DNA of 64,000 nucleotides from Thelephora terrestris (lineage: Eukaryota; Basidiomycota; Agaricomycetes; Thelephorales; Thelephoraceae). Below the pieces are notes generated by a model. The model had not been told where the DNA came from. It made no database searches and saw only the letters and a program-made list of their open reading frames with translations. The stretch spans positions 1,984,001 through 2,048,000 of the forward strand of contig WIUZ02000001.1 of the NCBI GenBank assembly GCA_015956445.1. The letters are read 5' to 3'. The translations under genes and the position numbers were made by a program. Below are positions 1-11,500 of the stretch, piece after piece. The stretch's first letter is position 1; each line of letters opens with the position of its first letter.

Positions 1-190
1 TTCCTCAGGTTTTTGTCGTATTTTCTCTCTGGAGGTCTGTGTCAAGAGACCTTGAGGATGAGACCGCGATGAGGAGGGAAAATGGAGGGGGAGGCTGTGA
101 GAGGGAGTGGGAGATTGACACACGCTAACACCTTTGACTGCATTTGGATGGCAGTTGGAACGGACCTGACAGGGAGAATTTTGACGGCGA

Positions 191-198
191 TATATAAG
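191..198 (+). promoter_or_regulatory. TATA box of the Mei2-like gene
   Basis: TATATAAG lies about 42 bp upstream of the first in-frame ATG at 240. This spacing suits a TATA-driven transcript with a very short leader. It also supports choosing the ATG at 240, because no in-frame ATG lies upstream of it. Confidence 0.5.
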
Positions 199-239
199 AC
201 TGTGTGTGCTCAGCTCACCTTCTCGACTCCAGCCCAGCA

Positions 240-2389
240 ATGTCTCTCCCTGACCTCGCTCCTCTCTCGCGTTTCCGTCCTCACCTTCGTCCCCTCGACC
301 TCGCCTCGGACAGAGACCCTCCAAAGTCTCCCTCTCCAAGAGCTTCCCATGACATGATTACACCTCCCCTCACTCCATCTTCATCTTTCTCATCCTCGCA
401 TACTCCATCCACTCCATCTGACCCATATCTCACTTTCGACTTCCATTCTGCCCCAGAGCCATCAGTCTCCCGTCTAGTCCTCCTAGGGAACGTCCCAAAA
501 TCCGCCGCATCAGATGCTCTTAAACAGTCGTTGAAGCAGTGTGGCCCAATAAAGGGTCTCCTCGTTCGCTTTCAGCCGATCCACGGCTTTGTCGTCGTTG
601 CCTTCTACGACTCGAGGGACGCTGTCCGCGCCAAAGCTTATGTCCCGCAGATCTCCGTTCAAGGCGCTACCTTATCCGCTCGTTTGTTATCGCCGGTGAT
701 ATTAAGAAAGGTTTGCCGGCCTGCCGCTCTCCCACCATTCAACGTGCAACTCACGTGTTGTTTGCTTCCATGCTTCCAGGTCATGTCCGGCCCCAATGCA
801 TTCCTCGACGAATGTGAGGCTCTTGTTTCAGTCTCTATTGACGATGGCACTTTGGGCGAGAACCAATTGCGTGATATCCTTGCCTCCTTTGGTTTCCTTC
901 ACTCGTTCTCTCCTTCTAATGGCGTACGTTTTTTCCCACTGAACGTTCTCCCCTTGTGCCTGATCGACTGATCGCTTGTGCTAGTGTTACATTGCGAATT
1001 ATTCAGACTCTCGTTGTGCCCAGGCGTTTGTCAACAGCGTGCATGATTTGCACATTTCTGGGGCCCGCCTTCGCGCCGAACTTGTCACCCCCAAGGAACT
1101 AACTGAGGATTTGACCCCGGAGAGCCCTTCCCCAAAGCCTGGGAGAGTCCGCCCGCGCAGCGTAAGCGCGGGAGAGAGCGCGAAACCCAGGGATCTGTCA
1201 ATCCTCATCCCCCCTCCCTCCGCACTTCAATCTTCAGACTTTACAGCTAGGCCCGAACCCGAGGAGCAGCACGTCCACACCGCGCAACCCCCTACCGCCC
1301 CCAATTATTTTTACACACAGCCTGAGCCTTACTATCCCCTCAGCCCCGCTCAACTCGTCTACCCGCTGCAATCGCCAACGACATATGCGTTCCCCCAGTT
1401 TGACGAATCCACTGCAATGCATTACCAGTATCACCCATATCCTTATATGTACTCACCGGTCGAGAGCCATTTCCCCCATGCCTCCATGCACAACTATCAT
1501 TACCCTTCATACCCGACATCGCCGCCCATGATGCACGCCTCCTCCATCGATTACTCGAAGCGCATGCCACAGCATCCTGACAACCTTCACTCCCCCACTC
1601 CGCTCAGCCCACTTTCCCCCGTGTTCCCGGCACCCATCGCCAGCAATCAGAATACCCCCACCAAGTCCTCGGTCGCCCCTCGACATCAAAACCAAAAATC
1701 TCACCATTCCATGTCCACCCTTCACGTCCGGGCGCCCGGCGTCCCGCCGCCCCCTATTTCTGAGAAGAATCAACTCGATTTGAATAAGATTGAACAGGGA
1801 CTGGACACGAGGACTACCGTGATGATCAAAAACATCCCAAACAAGATGAGCGACAAGGACTTGATGTCTTTCATCGCCAAAGTCTGTCCTCGACGGATAG
1901 ATTTCTTGTATCTGCGAATGGATTTCCAGAATGGTAAGTTCGACGTACTCTGACCCTTGTGAAAAACATCCCTAATCGACCACTACAAAGGCTGTAACGT
2001 TGGATATGCTTTCGTCAATTTCATCACAGTGGAGGACTTGCTGTGCTTCACCAAGGCGAGCCTGGGCGTTAAATGGTAAGACGCCCATCACTCCACCCCC
2101 GCTCGTTTCTCAATCACGCTCCAGGAATATGTATTCGAGCGAGAAGGTCCTCCAGATGTGCTACGCAAACTATCAAGGCAAGGAGGCGTTGATCGAAAAG
2201 TTCAAGAATTCCTGTATCATGGACGAGCAAGAGTCCTACCGGCCCAAGATCTTTTACTCGAGCGGCACGAAGCAAGGTTTACCGGAACCCTTCCCTGCAC
2301 CCACCCACCTGAGGAGGAAGGAAAGAAGCTTGAGCAATCGCGGAACGCTCTATCCTGGGAATGGAATGAGACTGACTGCAGTTCAATAA
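240..2389 (+). CDS. Mei2-like RNA-binding protein
   Basis: Five exons, about 637 residues (240-710, 780-923, 985-1933, 1991-2075, 2125-2389); every join has GT..AG ends and keeps frame. The N-terminal half carries degenerate RRM-like segments (LVLLGNVPKSAASDALKQSL, then an AQAFVNSVHDLHISG stretch across the second and third exons). A long Pro/Tyr/Ser/His-rich linker follows. The C-terminal RRM is the diagnostic one: TTVMIKNIPNKMSDKDL, then GCNVGYAFVNF, then a W at an exon border. This is the RRM_2 domain of the Mei2 family, which in fission yeast binds meiRNA and switches cells into meiosis. In other fungi and plants Mei2-like proteins act in development and meiosis. The role here is inferred from the family; the domain assignment is firm. 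Confidence 0.9.
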
Positions 2390-2946
2390 ATGCGCCACAC
2401 CCCATCGTCCCCACCCCAATGCACCCTTTCCTCGCAACCCTCTCCAATCTCCAGTGCTGCATGTCGCTACTGCTCTCGTTGTTACTTGTCAAAAATCTGC
2501 GACCTCGTGGACGGACCTGATTACTGGCCGCTCTTCGCACCATCCCACTAGCTATCGCATCTCAGTAACTGCTGTAATCTGTTGTCTTTTTCCATTTCTC
2601 CATTGGACTCGACTGTCGTCAAATTATTCATCGCGTCCTGTTTCCGTCTGTTTACTTTTCGTCCATAGCTGTGTCGCCTCATCGATCGTGTTTGTGCTTC
2701 CGTATTAATTTCTGTTTACTTACTGCATACCTTCCTCGACGTTTCCATTTCATGCCTCGTGTCCTGTTCCGTCGTGGAAGTCGTTGCACCCGCTCCTTTT
2801 GACCGCGTGTATGTATCATTATCTGCTCGTCAAATAGATCAAGTAAATATGCGTTCTAATCCTATGCGCTGCTGGACAAGGCCCCAGCCAAGAACCCGAG
2901 GAAGGAACGGTGTAATAGTCAATTTTTGACAGCTCCATTCATCAAG
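2390..2946. other. intergenic, 3' region of Mei2-like gene
   Basis: Pyrimidine-rich DNA with short spurious ORFs. It presumably contains the 3' UTR of the Mei2-like gene and the upstream region of the tRNA. I see no further gene. Confidence 0.5.
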
Positions 2947-3032
2947 TCCCGCTTAGCTCAGTGGTAGAGCGCGTCACTAGTACCCAGAGGTTACGAAATG
3001 ACGAGGTCAGTCGTTCAAGTCGGCTAGCGGGA
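2947..3032 (+). tRNA. tRNA-Thr (AGT) with a 15-nt intron
   Basis: Full cloverleaf. Acceptor stem TCCCGCT pairs with AGCGGGA. D-arm GCTC-AGTGGTA-GAGC. Anticodon stem CGTCA pairs with TGACG, and the loop reads CT-AGT-A. T-arm is AGTCG-TTCAAGT-CGGCT. A 15-nt intron (CCCAGAGGTTACGAA) sits at the canonical position one base 3' of the anticodon. The mature length is 71 nt before CCA addition. A T6 run follows directly. A second copy lies inverted at 5216-5301. Confidence 0.9.
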
Positions 3033-3035
3033 ATC

Positions 3036-3041
3036 TTTTTT
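3036..3041 (+). terminator. Pol III T6 terminator of tRNA-Thr
   Basis: Six consecutive T residues begin four bases after the tRNA acceptor stem, as expected of an RNA polymerase III terminator. Confidence 0.75.
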
Positions 3042-3301
3042 CCTTCACCATGCGGACCCTCCTGGCTTCAACCCGAGAGCCTGGTCATATCTGTGCACGC
3101 CGTCCTTGTTTCCAGGCATATAAAAGCGGTGCTGAATTCTAAAAGGTATATGCTTCACTCCATATAAACATCTCCCGGAACGGGGTATCGAGGACAATCA
3201 TATATGCAATAGTTTCGAGCCAATGATCAATCGTGTGTGTGGGCTGTGATAGCCGCCCTGCTACGCAGTTCATCCAATATGTGGCGTATAAGGAGACTGA
3301 A

Positions 3302-5025
3302 CTACCTGAAGAACCCATCACGGTCAATGGTCCGTTTGATTGACTTGACCCAGATATCGTCGGCGTCTTGGACAACTCTGACCTCTACCAAACCCATGCG
3401 TCCTTCCAGCGGTCTCTTTACCGCTCCCAAAAGATGGTCCTCATCGAACGGGAGGCACAGCACCTCCAAAAACTCGATCCTCTTCGCGCCGGGTGTTTGG
3501 ATTCGAACGAGGACGGAGGACACGAACGCGGAGATTTCGTCGGGAGATGGGGTCACCAGCGTAATCGCGGACAGGTTCGGGAACGAATCCTTGTCCTTCA
3601 AAACCACGGGGAGATCGTGCAAGGCGACCCGGCTGCCCACGACAAGCGTTTCCACCCCGCTCATCTCCTGGACGGTCTGTCGGAAACGGGTCCAGGTGCT
3701 CGCGAGCGATCGCGTCCTGGAGGTCAACACGAACTCTCGGACCGTGCCCAGGTTCAACGGCCGTAAGTCCACCGGTTTACCCGCAAACAGCTGCGTGGGA
3801 TGTCCACGGACGGTGATCGTCCCGCCATCTGGGTTGGAACCGATTACGATCAAATGGAAGTCGGACGTGATTCTGCACTGGAGAAGCGTGGTTTTGGCGA
3901 TACCCGGAAGGGCATCTAGCGACGCGGGCAATAGCTCCCGTAGCAGCTTGCCTTCTGCTAAGCTGTTCATGAACAGGTCCACTCGTGAGGTGGAGGGAAG
4001 TCGCAGGCATTGGAGGAGGTTTTGAACCGTTTGCCCCATCCTCAAAGACAACCGGCGAAGGTGGTCCAGGGGAAGGACGGCCCCGCAGTTCGGTGGGTCG
4101 GGAAAATCGAGGCACTCTATTGTGACGTCCTCCAATAGCGTGTTCGACGCGAGGAAATCGATCAACAGCTCCGAGCGTACGCGGAGGTTGGAGTAGACGA
4201 AGTTGGTGACCGTCGTGAGCTGGGTGAGTTGGATCGTGAGCGGCACCTTGCGAAGCTCAAGCGTCCTCAAGGCCTTCGGGTTAGCGGGTATTATCCCGAA
4301 CCTGAACGTTTCTGGCATGTCCCGAATCACGCTCCGATGCAGGAGCAGCGTTTTCAGACTGTCAGAAGGGGTTTTGAAATCATTGATGATCTCGTTCGGG
4401 TTCCCCGCATCGTCGAACGGCTCATCCTGGCCTCCGCAGAACGTAATCCTGCACTGGAGGGTTTTGATTCTGGACGTGTGCTCCCCGACATCTTCCATGA
4501 ACCCGTCGTCGGTGGGCCGTAAACAGGAAACGTGGAGCGGGGCTGCTTTTGAGCGCTCGAAGATGATCCTCCTCAGCTGGGGACGGTATACGTCGCTCAC
4601 GATCGTCCAAAGGGACGGGAAGGAGCAGATCGCGTTTCTCCAGTATCTGCATACGGCTGCGGGTGGAGAGAGCGCCTCGTATTGTCCGAGATCGGGCGTG
4701 GGGGAGAGCCGATAGGTGATTATCGACGTGATGATTTCGGGCGGGATTCGGTTGACTGGGACCAGCGAGTTTCTGAGCGTTCTTAGAGAGGAGAGAAGTT
4801 CGCTGGTCTGGTTTATGAACCAGTCGATCTAGGGAGCGCTAGATCAATACGAGCGCGAGAGGAGAAAATGATTTGAACAACCTCTGTCAGATTCGAAGGG
4901 TCACATCTTTCCCTGCCCGAAGGGTGGTTTTGCGCAAGGCGTGAGAATTCGCCCTCGCACTCGCGAAAGAAGGTCGAGATCAATTGTTTGGCGGTGAGCT
5001 GGTGGTCATGTACAGGAGCGTTCAT
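3302..5025 (-). CDS. F-box / leucine-rich repeat protein
   Basis: Two exons (5025-4882 and 4828-3302; 53-nt intron), about 556 residues. The start is the ATG at 5025; the frame extends further upstream only to a GTG. The N-terminal part has a short coiled segment (LTEIDWFINQTSELLSSLRT) followed by the F-box: NRIPPEIITSIITYRLS, then AAVCRYWRNAICSFPSLW. This is the layout of the large agaricomycete F-box family. The remainder is an irregular LRR-like region rich in short L-x-x-L segments. F-box proteins recruit substrates to SCF ubiquitin ligases; the substrate is unknown. The gene sits between two inverted tRNA-Thr copies. The family call is confident, any specific role is not. Confidence 0.85.
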
Positions 5026-5207
5026 CGCAGCGCCAAATGAGGGCGCCGTGGCTGATGCGCTCGAAACCCTGTCAAAACTATTCGTAGATCTGGAAATGAT
5101 GGACGGAGGGACGCAGATCTCTGCGAGCCAGAGCCTAGAGGGAAGCGATATCACGGAAGGGACTCGATGAGCATCTGAAACACGTGGATCTACTGTACCA
5201 GAGCTAG

Positions 5208-5212
5208 AAAAA
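5208..5212 (-). terminator. Pol III T5 terminator of second tRNA-Thr
   Basis: A run of five A on the + strand reads TTTTT on the - strand, four bases beyond the 3' end of the tRNA at 5216-5301. Confidence 0.65.
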
Positions 5213-5215
5213 GAT

Positions 5216-5301
5216 TCCCGCTAGCCGACTTGAACGACTGACCTCGTCATTTTGTAACCTCTGAGTACTAGTGACGCGCTCTACCACTGAGCTAAGCGGG
5301 A
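5216..5301 (-). tRNA. tRNA-Thr (AGT) with a 15-nt intron, second copy
   Basis: Reverse complement of the tRNA at 2947-3032. The mature sequence is identical in acceptor, D, anticodon and T arms. The intron differs at two positions (CTCAGAGGTTACAAA against CCCAGAGGTTACGAA). A T5 run follows at 5212-5208. Identity of the mature part and drift confined to the intron indicate two functional genes from one duplication. Confidence 0.9.
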
Positions 5302-5389
5302 CTTGGATGAACCTCCTTTTTTGTCAATATAGGCCTTGCTGCCCGTCTGGACAAGAGCCTTCGGACCTCCGTTGGTCGACCCGTTCACA

Positions 5390-6257
5390 ATGCTCAGACT
5401 CTGTTACAAACGGTCACCATCTTCTCGACGAGCGCATCTCTACTCGCGTCACGCAGCTTCACCTCGAAGGTGGCTGTCCACGAAGGCGAATCTACGCATT
5501 CATTCTCAGTACCCTTTCCCAACACACCCGAATCCCACACCTTTCCAAATATTCCACCTTCCGACGAATGCGTCTCCTGAAGTGATCAAAGCAAGATGTA
5601 TACAAATCTCTATGCATGGCGTTATATGAGCTAAATCTCAGCCGCCAGACTATGAACTCGTGAAGGTATACCACCCAGACGCAGTGGCTGCTTCTCTGTC
5701 TCAAAGCTCCCCACTCTCGGGAGAGCAAGGAGGATCTTCCCGTACAATGCAATCAGAGACACTCACTCCAGAAATAGCCCAAGCGAGGTTCCAGGCAGTT
5801 ACCAAAGCTTACGATTCCCTCCAGAAGGGTAAGGCCAAGGGAAAAGCCCACTTGGGGGCCAATCTCTTCGCAGACGCTACTGAGGCAAAAATGTCGGTTA
5901 GGCGAAGAAGAGAGTTGAGGGCCAGAGCAGAGCTTCGTGTCGGGGACGACGAGAAATGGAGAGAGAGGTTCATAGTTGGGGCAGTGTTCGCAGTGAGTGG
6001 GACCTCGGTATGTCTCCGTGTGTAATGATTTGCTGAACCCGTCGCAGACAATGGCTGTTTTTGTGTATCAAACATTCGAGACACGAAGAGAAGGTCTAGC
6101 CATCGCCGCTATCGCGAACTCGCGGGCGAACGGAAAGAGGAGACCACCTGAAGAGACTCTCGCATCGCATCACACATCAAAAGACCCAACCATCGGGACC
6201 AGGAGCAAACGGACAATCGAGGACGAGAACAGACTAGCCGCACAAGAAGACACCTAA
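5390..6257 (+). CDS. mitochondrial J-domain (DnaJ-like) protein
   Basis: Three exons (5390-5597, 5649-5992, 6048-6257), about 253 residues. The N-terminus is rich in R, S and Y with no acidic residues and holds an RRWLST motif, typical of a cleavable mitochondrial presequence. The J-domain starts at TPFQIFHLPTNASPEVIKAR, crosses the first intron to YYELVKVYHPDA (intact HPD motif), and ends near the AVTKAYDSLQ helix. A single hydrophobic segment (FIVGAVFATMAVFVYQTF) crosses the second intron. The tail is charged. The layout resembles the membrane-anchored mitochondrial J-proteins of the Jid1 type, which stimulate Hsp70 ATPase. A downstream GT would give a 40-nt second intron; I prefer GTGAGT at 5993. 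Confidence 0.8.
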
Positions 6258-6383
6258 ATACATACAACACCACAAATCGTATGCATAGCAATATACATAC
6301 ATCTCACTCTCCACGTCGCTGGAGGGGTTCCGCTAACGGAGCGTCTGCAGCAAGGACCCCAAGAATCGACACGCTTTCCTCGT

Positions 6384-7553
6384 TTACATGATCAAGCAGC
6401 CCTCTGATTTCTCAAGCCTGCGAGTGACCTCGTCGGCACCGATCGCACGACGACCAGACTTCCTGCCGCCAAGCTGCACGATCAAAACTCCGGAGTTATC
6501 TGGGTCCAGTTCTGCAATTAAGTCGTGCCTGCGGGGTGAAGTCACACATGAGCACTCTGCGAAAAGAGAGAGCGTACTTTTGCATCAACGCTTCGATGGC
6601 GGGCTTCAGCTTGGCAACCCCACCACTGGAATGCAAACCTTTACCTGAATAAAAAGTCGCTGTTGTGAACAGGTCCATCTGTTGCTTGCAGAGGAGAAAG
6701 ACGAACCGACTATGATGTTAATCGTGGTATCACCACGACGTTTAGCAGCTACAATGGCTCTATCGGTGTAATCGATGGCCTCCTTCACGTATAGCCCGTG
6801 CAGGTCGATCTCTCCAGGGCCACTGTCCTAATCACGAGTCAAAACAATATCAGAATACCACCGTGTCTCAAATGGGGGACTATATTCACTTCGTTATTCT
6901 CTAATTGCAAAGACAGATCATCAGATCCGTTAGATCATCTGGAGATCATCAATGGCAGAAGCTCGAGCTTACTTGCATAGATCCAAGCACTGGCTTCCGC
7001 ATTCGATTGCTCCATCCTTGCTTTGTGTTCTTTCCCCTCGTTGGACAAAGTCTTGGCCTTGGCTCCGTCTCCGCTCGTGTACGCACGCTTACTTTCTTCA
7101 AAACAACGCGCCATGTTGTCCCCTTCGTCTTTGGCACGGGCGCGTAGGGATGCATAGTGTGGATCATCCTGGTTGATCTGGTTCAAGTCCTGTTATCGTT
7201 GCCATCGACGGTGGCGCATGTAGTGGGCGATTTAGACGATAGAAGAAGATCCAAGGTTCGCATGTGCAGTCAGTTCACAGTCAATCGGCCACCGGAAGTG
7301 AGGGACGAACAGAACGGTTGTTTTTGGACGGACGAGGGGTATGTGGTTTGTGCTGTTGCTGTTTTTTGGGCGGGCCCGGGGGATATGACTGTGGAGGCCG
7401 CTCTTCCTGTGGCTGATGTGGCCTGTACGGTCTGAAGGGTTGTTGCGGGGGTCGTTGCTGGGGTGGTCGTTGAGGGGGTGGCGGCTGAGGCCTATCCTCT
7501 GGACCAGAGAAGAGGCCAAAGAAAGCTCCCAGGAAAGATGAGATGATACCCAT
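6384..7553 (-). CDS. Smr-domain protein with DUF1771
   Basis: Multi-exon gene starting at the ATG at 7553 (MGIISSFLGAFFGLFSG). A Pro/Gln-rich linker follows the hydrophobic N-terminus. Next is a DUF1771 helix region (DDPHYASLRARAKDEGDNMA, then SNEGKEHKARMEQSNAEAS). The Smr domain has the conserved EIDLHGLYVKEAI and IIVGKGLHSSGGVAKLKPA motifs and ends HDLIAELDPDNSGVLIVQLG. A micro-exon of about 11 nt appears to join DUF1771 to Smr. Smr domains are nucleases or nucleic-acid binders. Fungal DUF1771-Smr proteins are linked to RNA quality control on ribosomes and to Hbs1-like partners; that role is inferred here. The gene lies 143 bp downstream of RPS2 on the same strand. Confidence 0.9.
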
Positions 7554-7696
7554 ATTAACGAAGAGGTGAGAATGAAGCGTGCACGTGTCGTCCGGGTGGG
7601 TGAAAGTGGGCGTCAGACATTTTGAATGATACGGGAAGGAATCGATGATATGCAGGCAACACAACAAAGTAACAGATACACGACCGTACAACAACA

Positions 7697-8264
7697 CTAA
7701 TACTTCTTTCCAGCCGCGAGCTGCAGGTGTGCACTGTACTCGTCATATGGTACCTTTGACAAGGGGATTTCCCGCCATAAGTCGGGGGTAAGGAAACCGT
7801 ATGTCAAGGTGAGCTGTAAGCCAGGATCGTAAACAACGGAAGGAAACCCCATGGAGAGGAAAGGACGCACGGCAGCAAAAGTAGCTTTCAAGAAGTTACC
7901 CATAGTCGCAGTAGATCCCTTCGATTGCGTATAACAATCCTGGACACCGGCGAGTTGCAAAAGCCTTTTCGAGGCGGGGGCAGCAACGATTCCAGTTCCT
8001 CGTGGAGCAGGGATGAGACGACACATAACCGATCCGACCTTTCCGCTGACTTTCGAGGGGACAGTGTGGGGGTCACCGAGCTGAGCACCCCAGTAACCTC
8101 TTCGGATGGGTATGACAGAGAGTTTTGCAAGGATAATTGCACCACGAATAGCAGTTGCAACCTCCTTCGCGCACTTGACACCTAAACCAACATGACCATC
8201 GAAATCACCAATGGCGACGAAGGCCTTGAATCGTGTACGCTGGCCGGCACGAGTTTGTTTTTGA

Positions 8265-8296
<32 letters not shown>

Positions 8297-8584
8297 TTTT
8301 GGGAGGAAAAAGTCGACGATCTGGAACTCCTTCACTGGGAGCGAGAAGAGATAGATTTCTTCCAGAGACTTGATCTTCCCGTCCTTCACAAGACGACCAA
8401 GTTTTGTAACGGGAGCCCTTCAATGGTGGAAATAAGTATACGAGGTCCGGGCGGGTTCATGGCGATTTCCGTACCATTCCTTCTCTTCGTCCTTGCGGCC
8501 GCCACGACGGCCACGTCCGCGTCCCCTTCCTCGGTCGCCACGACCCCTACCAAATCCCCCACGTCCGCGTCCAGAGTCAGCCAT
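7697..8584 (-). CDS. RPS2: 40S ribosomal protein uS5 (Rps2)
   Basis: Two exons (8584-8475 and 8417-7697), 276 residues, close to the family size. The first exon encodes the RGG-rich N-terminus ([16 protein letters not shown]) usual in eukaryotic uS5. The 57-nt intron splits the Trp codon of [17 protein letters not shown]. The rest matches uS5 throughout: [40 protein letters not shown] and [20 protein letters not shown]. It is a core component of the small subunit near the mRNA entry channel and decoding centre. The early intron close to the start codon is typical of ribosomal protein genes. Confidence 0.98.
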
Positions 8585-11500
8585 TGAGCTTTAATCTGAG
8601 GCCGGATCAGTACAACGTCCATCCAAAGGAGGTTTCAGGAATCCATCCTCGAAACTCGAGAATTTGGGCTCCACGACGACGACGCGCACTCATATGACGC
8701 CGATGGAAACGTTGGGGGGAATATACTCACATTCTTGAAGTTATCGGGAGGGCGTACTGGAGATCCAAGGGCTTCAGCTATCCTGACCAGAACGGGAGTG
8801 CGACTGTACAGCGAAGAGGGTCACGTGGGAATCAGTCTTCCCGGCCCGGAGTTCTCCACCCCATTCAGGCTCATATGGACTTCCTTGCTTCGTGACATGG
8901 TATCTTTCACTCCACCCCGGCTGCTCGCCAACCAGGCAAGATTATTGATCCGCTTCTTGTCTATTTTGCCTTGCGCATTCTTCTCTACCATGTTAATTCA
9001 TTGTAGCCGTGGAAGGATCTGCGAACTCCCTATATGCTGTTGCATAAGCGGAGGAATTGCCCCCCGATGACCCTCCGACGTTGTCGAAAACTATGTGGAC
9101 GCAAACACGGTTTTTTTCGACACCTATGGGGAGAACATTAACTTTCCAGGCACGACATGGAGAACAATGGCTCCAATCGTGAACTCGCGATGAATACGGG
9201 CGGCGGTTCGGGACCTCCCCCAGATTACAGCCTACCTTGGGTCTTAGGCCTTATGGATCGTCCAACTCACAGATGATCCCCTCACTGCAAGCTCGACAAG
9301 CAGCAGCCCCTAAATCGATATGGCCGAGCGCCTGAAACTTCGATGGATCGTTTAATTGGACAAACCAGATGATACACCATTATTGCTCGCGTTTTTACCG
9401 CGCGGGCGAAGGTGATCAAGTTTTCTAGTACAAGCCGAGTTTCTTGGCATGAATTAATTACCGCCAATATTTGGTTGAGCGGCGGCGTCACCCACCTTCA
9501 ATCAAAAGCCTTAGCATACCCCCTATGTTCGGCCAAAAGGCGGTATCTTTTTTTGGCGGTCGTCTGCACCTGGAGATTTGACTCATGCTGCCGGCGTCCG
9601 CGCTCCTGCTTGAAGATAAAGTAGATTCTCTGCACTGTGTCAGAGAGCTCCTTTGCTTACCCCCGGCCATCAGCGTATCAGCATCCCATACTTCTACTTT
9701 GGAGTTGGGTCTCCTATTGCCCAGCAGCCAACCCTCGATGGCCTGCGCCACTTCCATCAGCCTTCAGGGGGTTACAGAAGAAGTCTGTGGAGGAACTGTT
9801 CCCTTTCTAGTTCGAACCCGGTATTGGCTTCAAATCGGCGTTCAAGAAAGCTGGTATTAACTTCATGGACGCCGCCGATACATGGCTTAATGGGGGTCTA
9901 ACTCGTCCATGAGGCCTCTGGTTCCAGGAAGGAAGCGTCCACATACGTACGTGTGGGTAATTAGTCGTAGAGCGAACAATATATCTCACCTCACACGACT
10001 GCAGTCCCCACCAGTTTGCAACCAATATTCTGTTTTTTTTTGCCAATTCTGAACGCTGACCGCCATACACTCGGTGGCATTGCGACTGGAAAGCCCGGGG
10101 TCATACCACCGAAATCCTCAGCGTTGTTAGCGCCTGGTGTCAGCTCTCTACGCTCGTCAGGACCCCCGATGTCACCTCAGCGGAGGCGCGATTACGATAA
10201 CCTGCTGCCAAGAGGTTCTGAGCGCGGGCGCACCGGCGCTGAAGATGTGTGTCTTGTTTCGAGACTGTGACTTATTTAGCAGCTACTATGGGTGTTGGGG
10301 ATTTAAAACCTGATTTCATCTGGGGGCGGTTCCGAAACTATGGATGCCATTGAGAACTGCCATGTGTTGGTCGCCTCAGGCCCTGGATATATAACCACCT
10401 TCGCGCAGGTGAAGAGCTCAGCCTCTGAATTCTGGGCTCTCACTTCCGAGCTGGGGCTGCGGAAAACTCGAGGCCACCATTCAACCCAACGTGACCGCCT
10501 AGTGCATTCTGGCCACCCTCTAGTCCTATAATAGAGCGCATCGAGCATCTATCAATCTACGGCGCCGAGCCTAGAGCCACAGAGGCAATTATAGCCTCGG
10601 CTATGTTGTCGAATGAATAATCTCCTTCGCAAGTCCTTGGTCAGCATGCGAGGTAAGCAGCTGCCCTCTGACCACGATTCACGTCGTGGCTACATCTGTT
10701 CCAAACGTTCCAGCTGGTAAAAGCATGATCACCCCGCTTTCATACTATTCTAGACGGTCACCGGAAACGACGACTTCAAAACCCGCACGTCCTTGTGGGA
10801 TTTTCGCCTGAACAGATTCGGATGGCTTTTCAGTGACTTCGTGGACTTTTGTACTGGTCCACAATAATTTGTGTGAGAAACGTTGGCAATAGGATATGCC
10901 CATTGTATCACTCTAAGGGAGCTGTTGCCGTCATGCATATATATAAGTTATATCAAAAGGAGCGCTGCAAATAGTGTGTGATTTGAAGGGCGTCCAATAC
11001 TATCTCACAGACACATCGTGACGAGAGATCACCTGGGCAATGCAACTGCTAGTATGCTTTTGTCCGTAGAGTCAATGGCTCGTTTGGGACGCCTGGCCCT
11101 CGCGCTTGGAAGCCACTGGGTGTTCCTTCACCAAGATTTCATTCACCAAGTTCTGCGGCGTGTTATGACGTGGTCCGTCATGGAACCCTGTGGGTATCTG
11201 TGTGTGTAGTATTTCCGGCCAACTAGGGGTTGGGCCCCAAGTACGATCTTGACACTCCGCGGGGGGGCTGTGGCACTGACATTGCAGATAAAAATCAAAC
11301 ATACCAGGTCCGGCAAGCCACCGAGGCCCTTATCCTCAAAAATTCAATCTAAGGTGCGACATAAAAGTCAGCTGTCCTCTTCGACGTTGGAATCATCTGG
11401 CCTAACGGTTTTCGTGACCAGCCCTCGAAATTTGCACTGCCCAGGGCTCGATTCCGAGCGCCCTTTTTTGTTTCAAACATACACTCGTAGCTTAGCGCTA

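Noticed and set aside
9120-9230. Short protein-like peptide (FPGTTWRTMAPIV) in the gene-poor interval
   Set aside because: A stop codon follows within a few residues, and I cannot place it in a family or connect it by splicing.
11430-11470. tRNA-like T-arm (GCTCGATTCCGAGC) followed by T6
   Set aside because: The hairpin is perfect but no acceptor, D or anticodon arm can be built around it; probably a chance palindrome.
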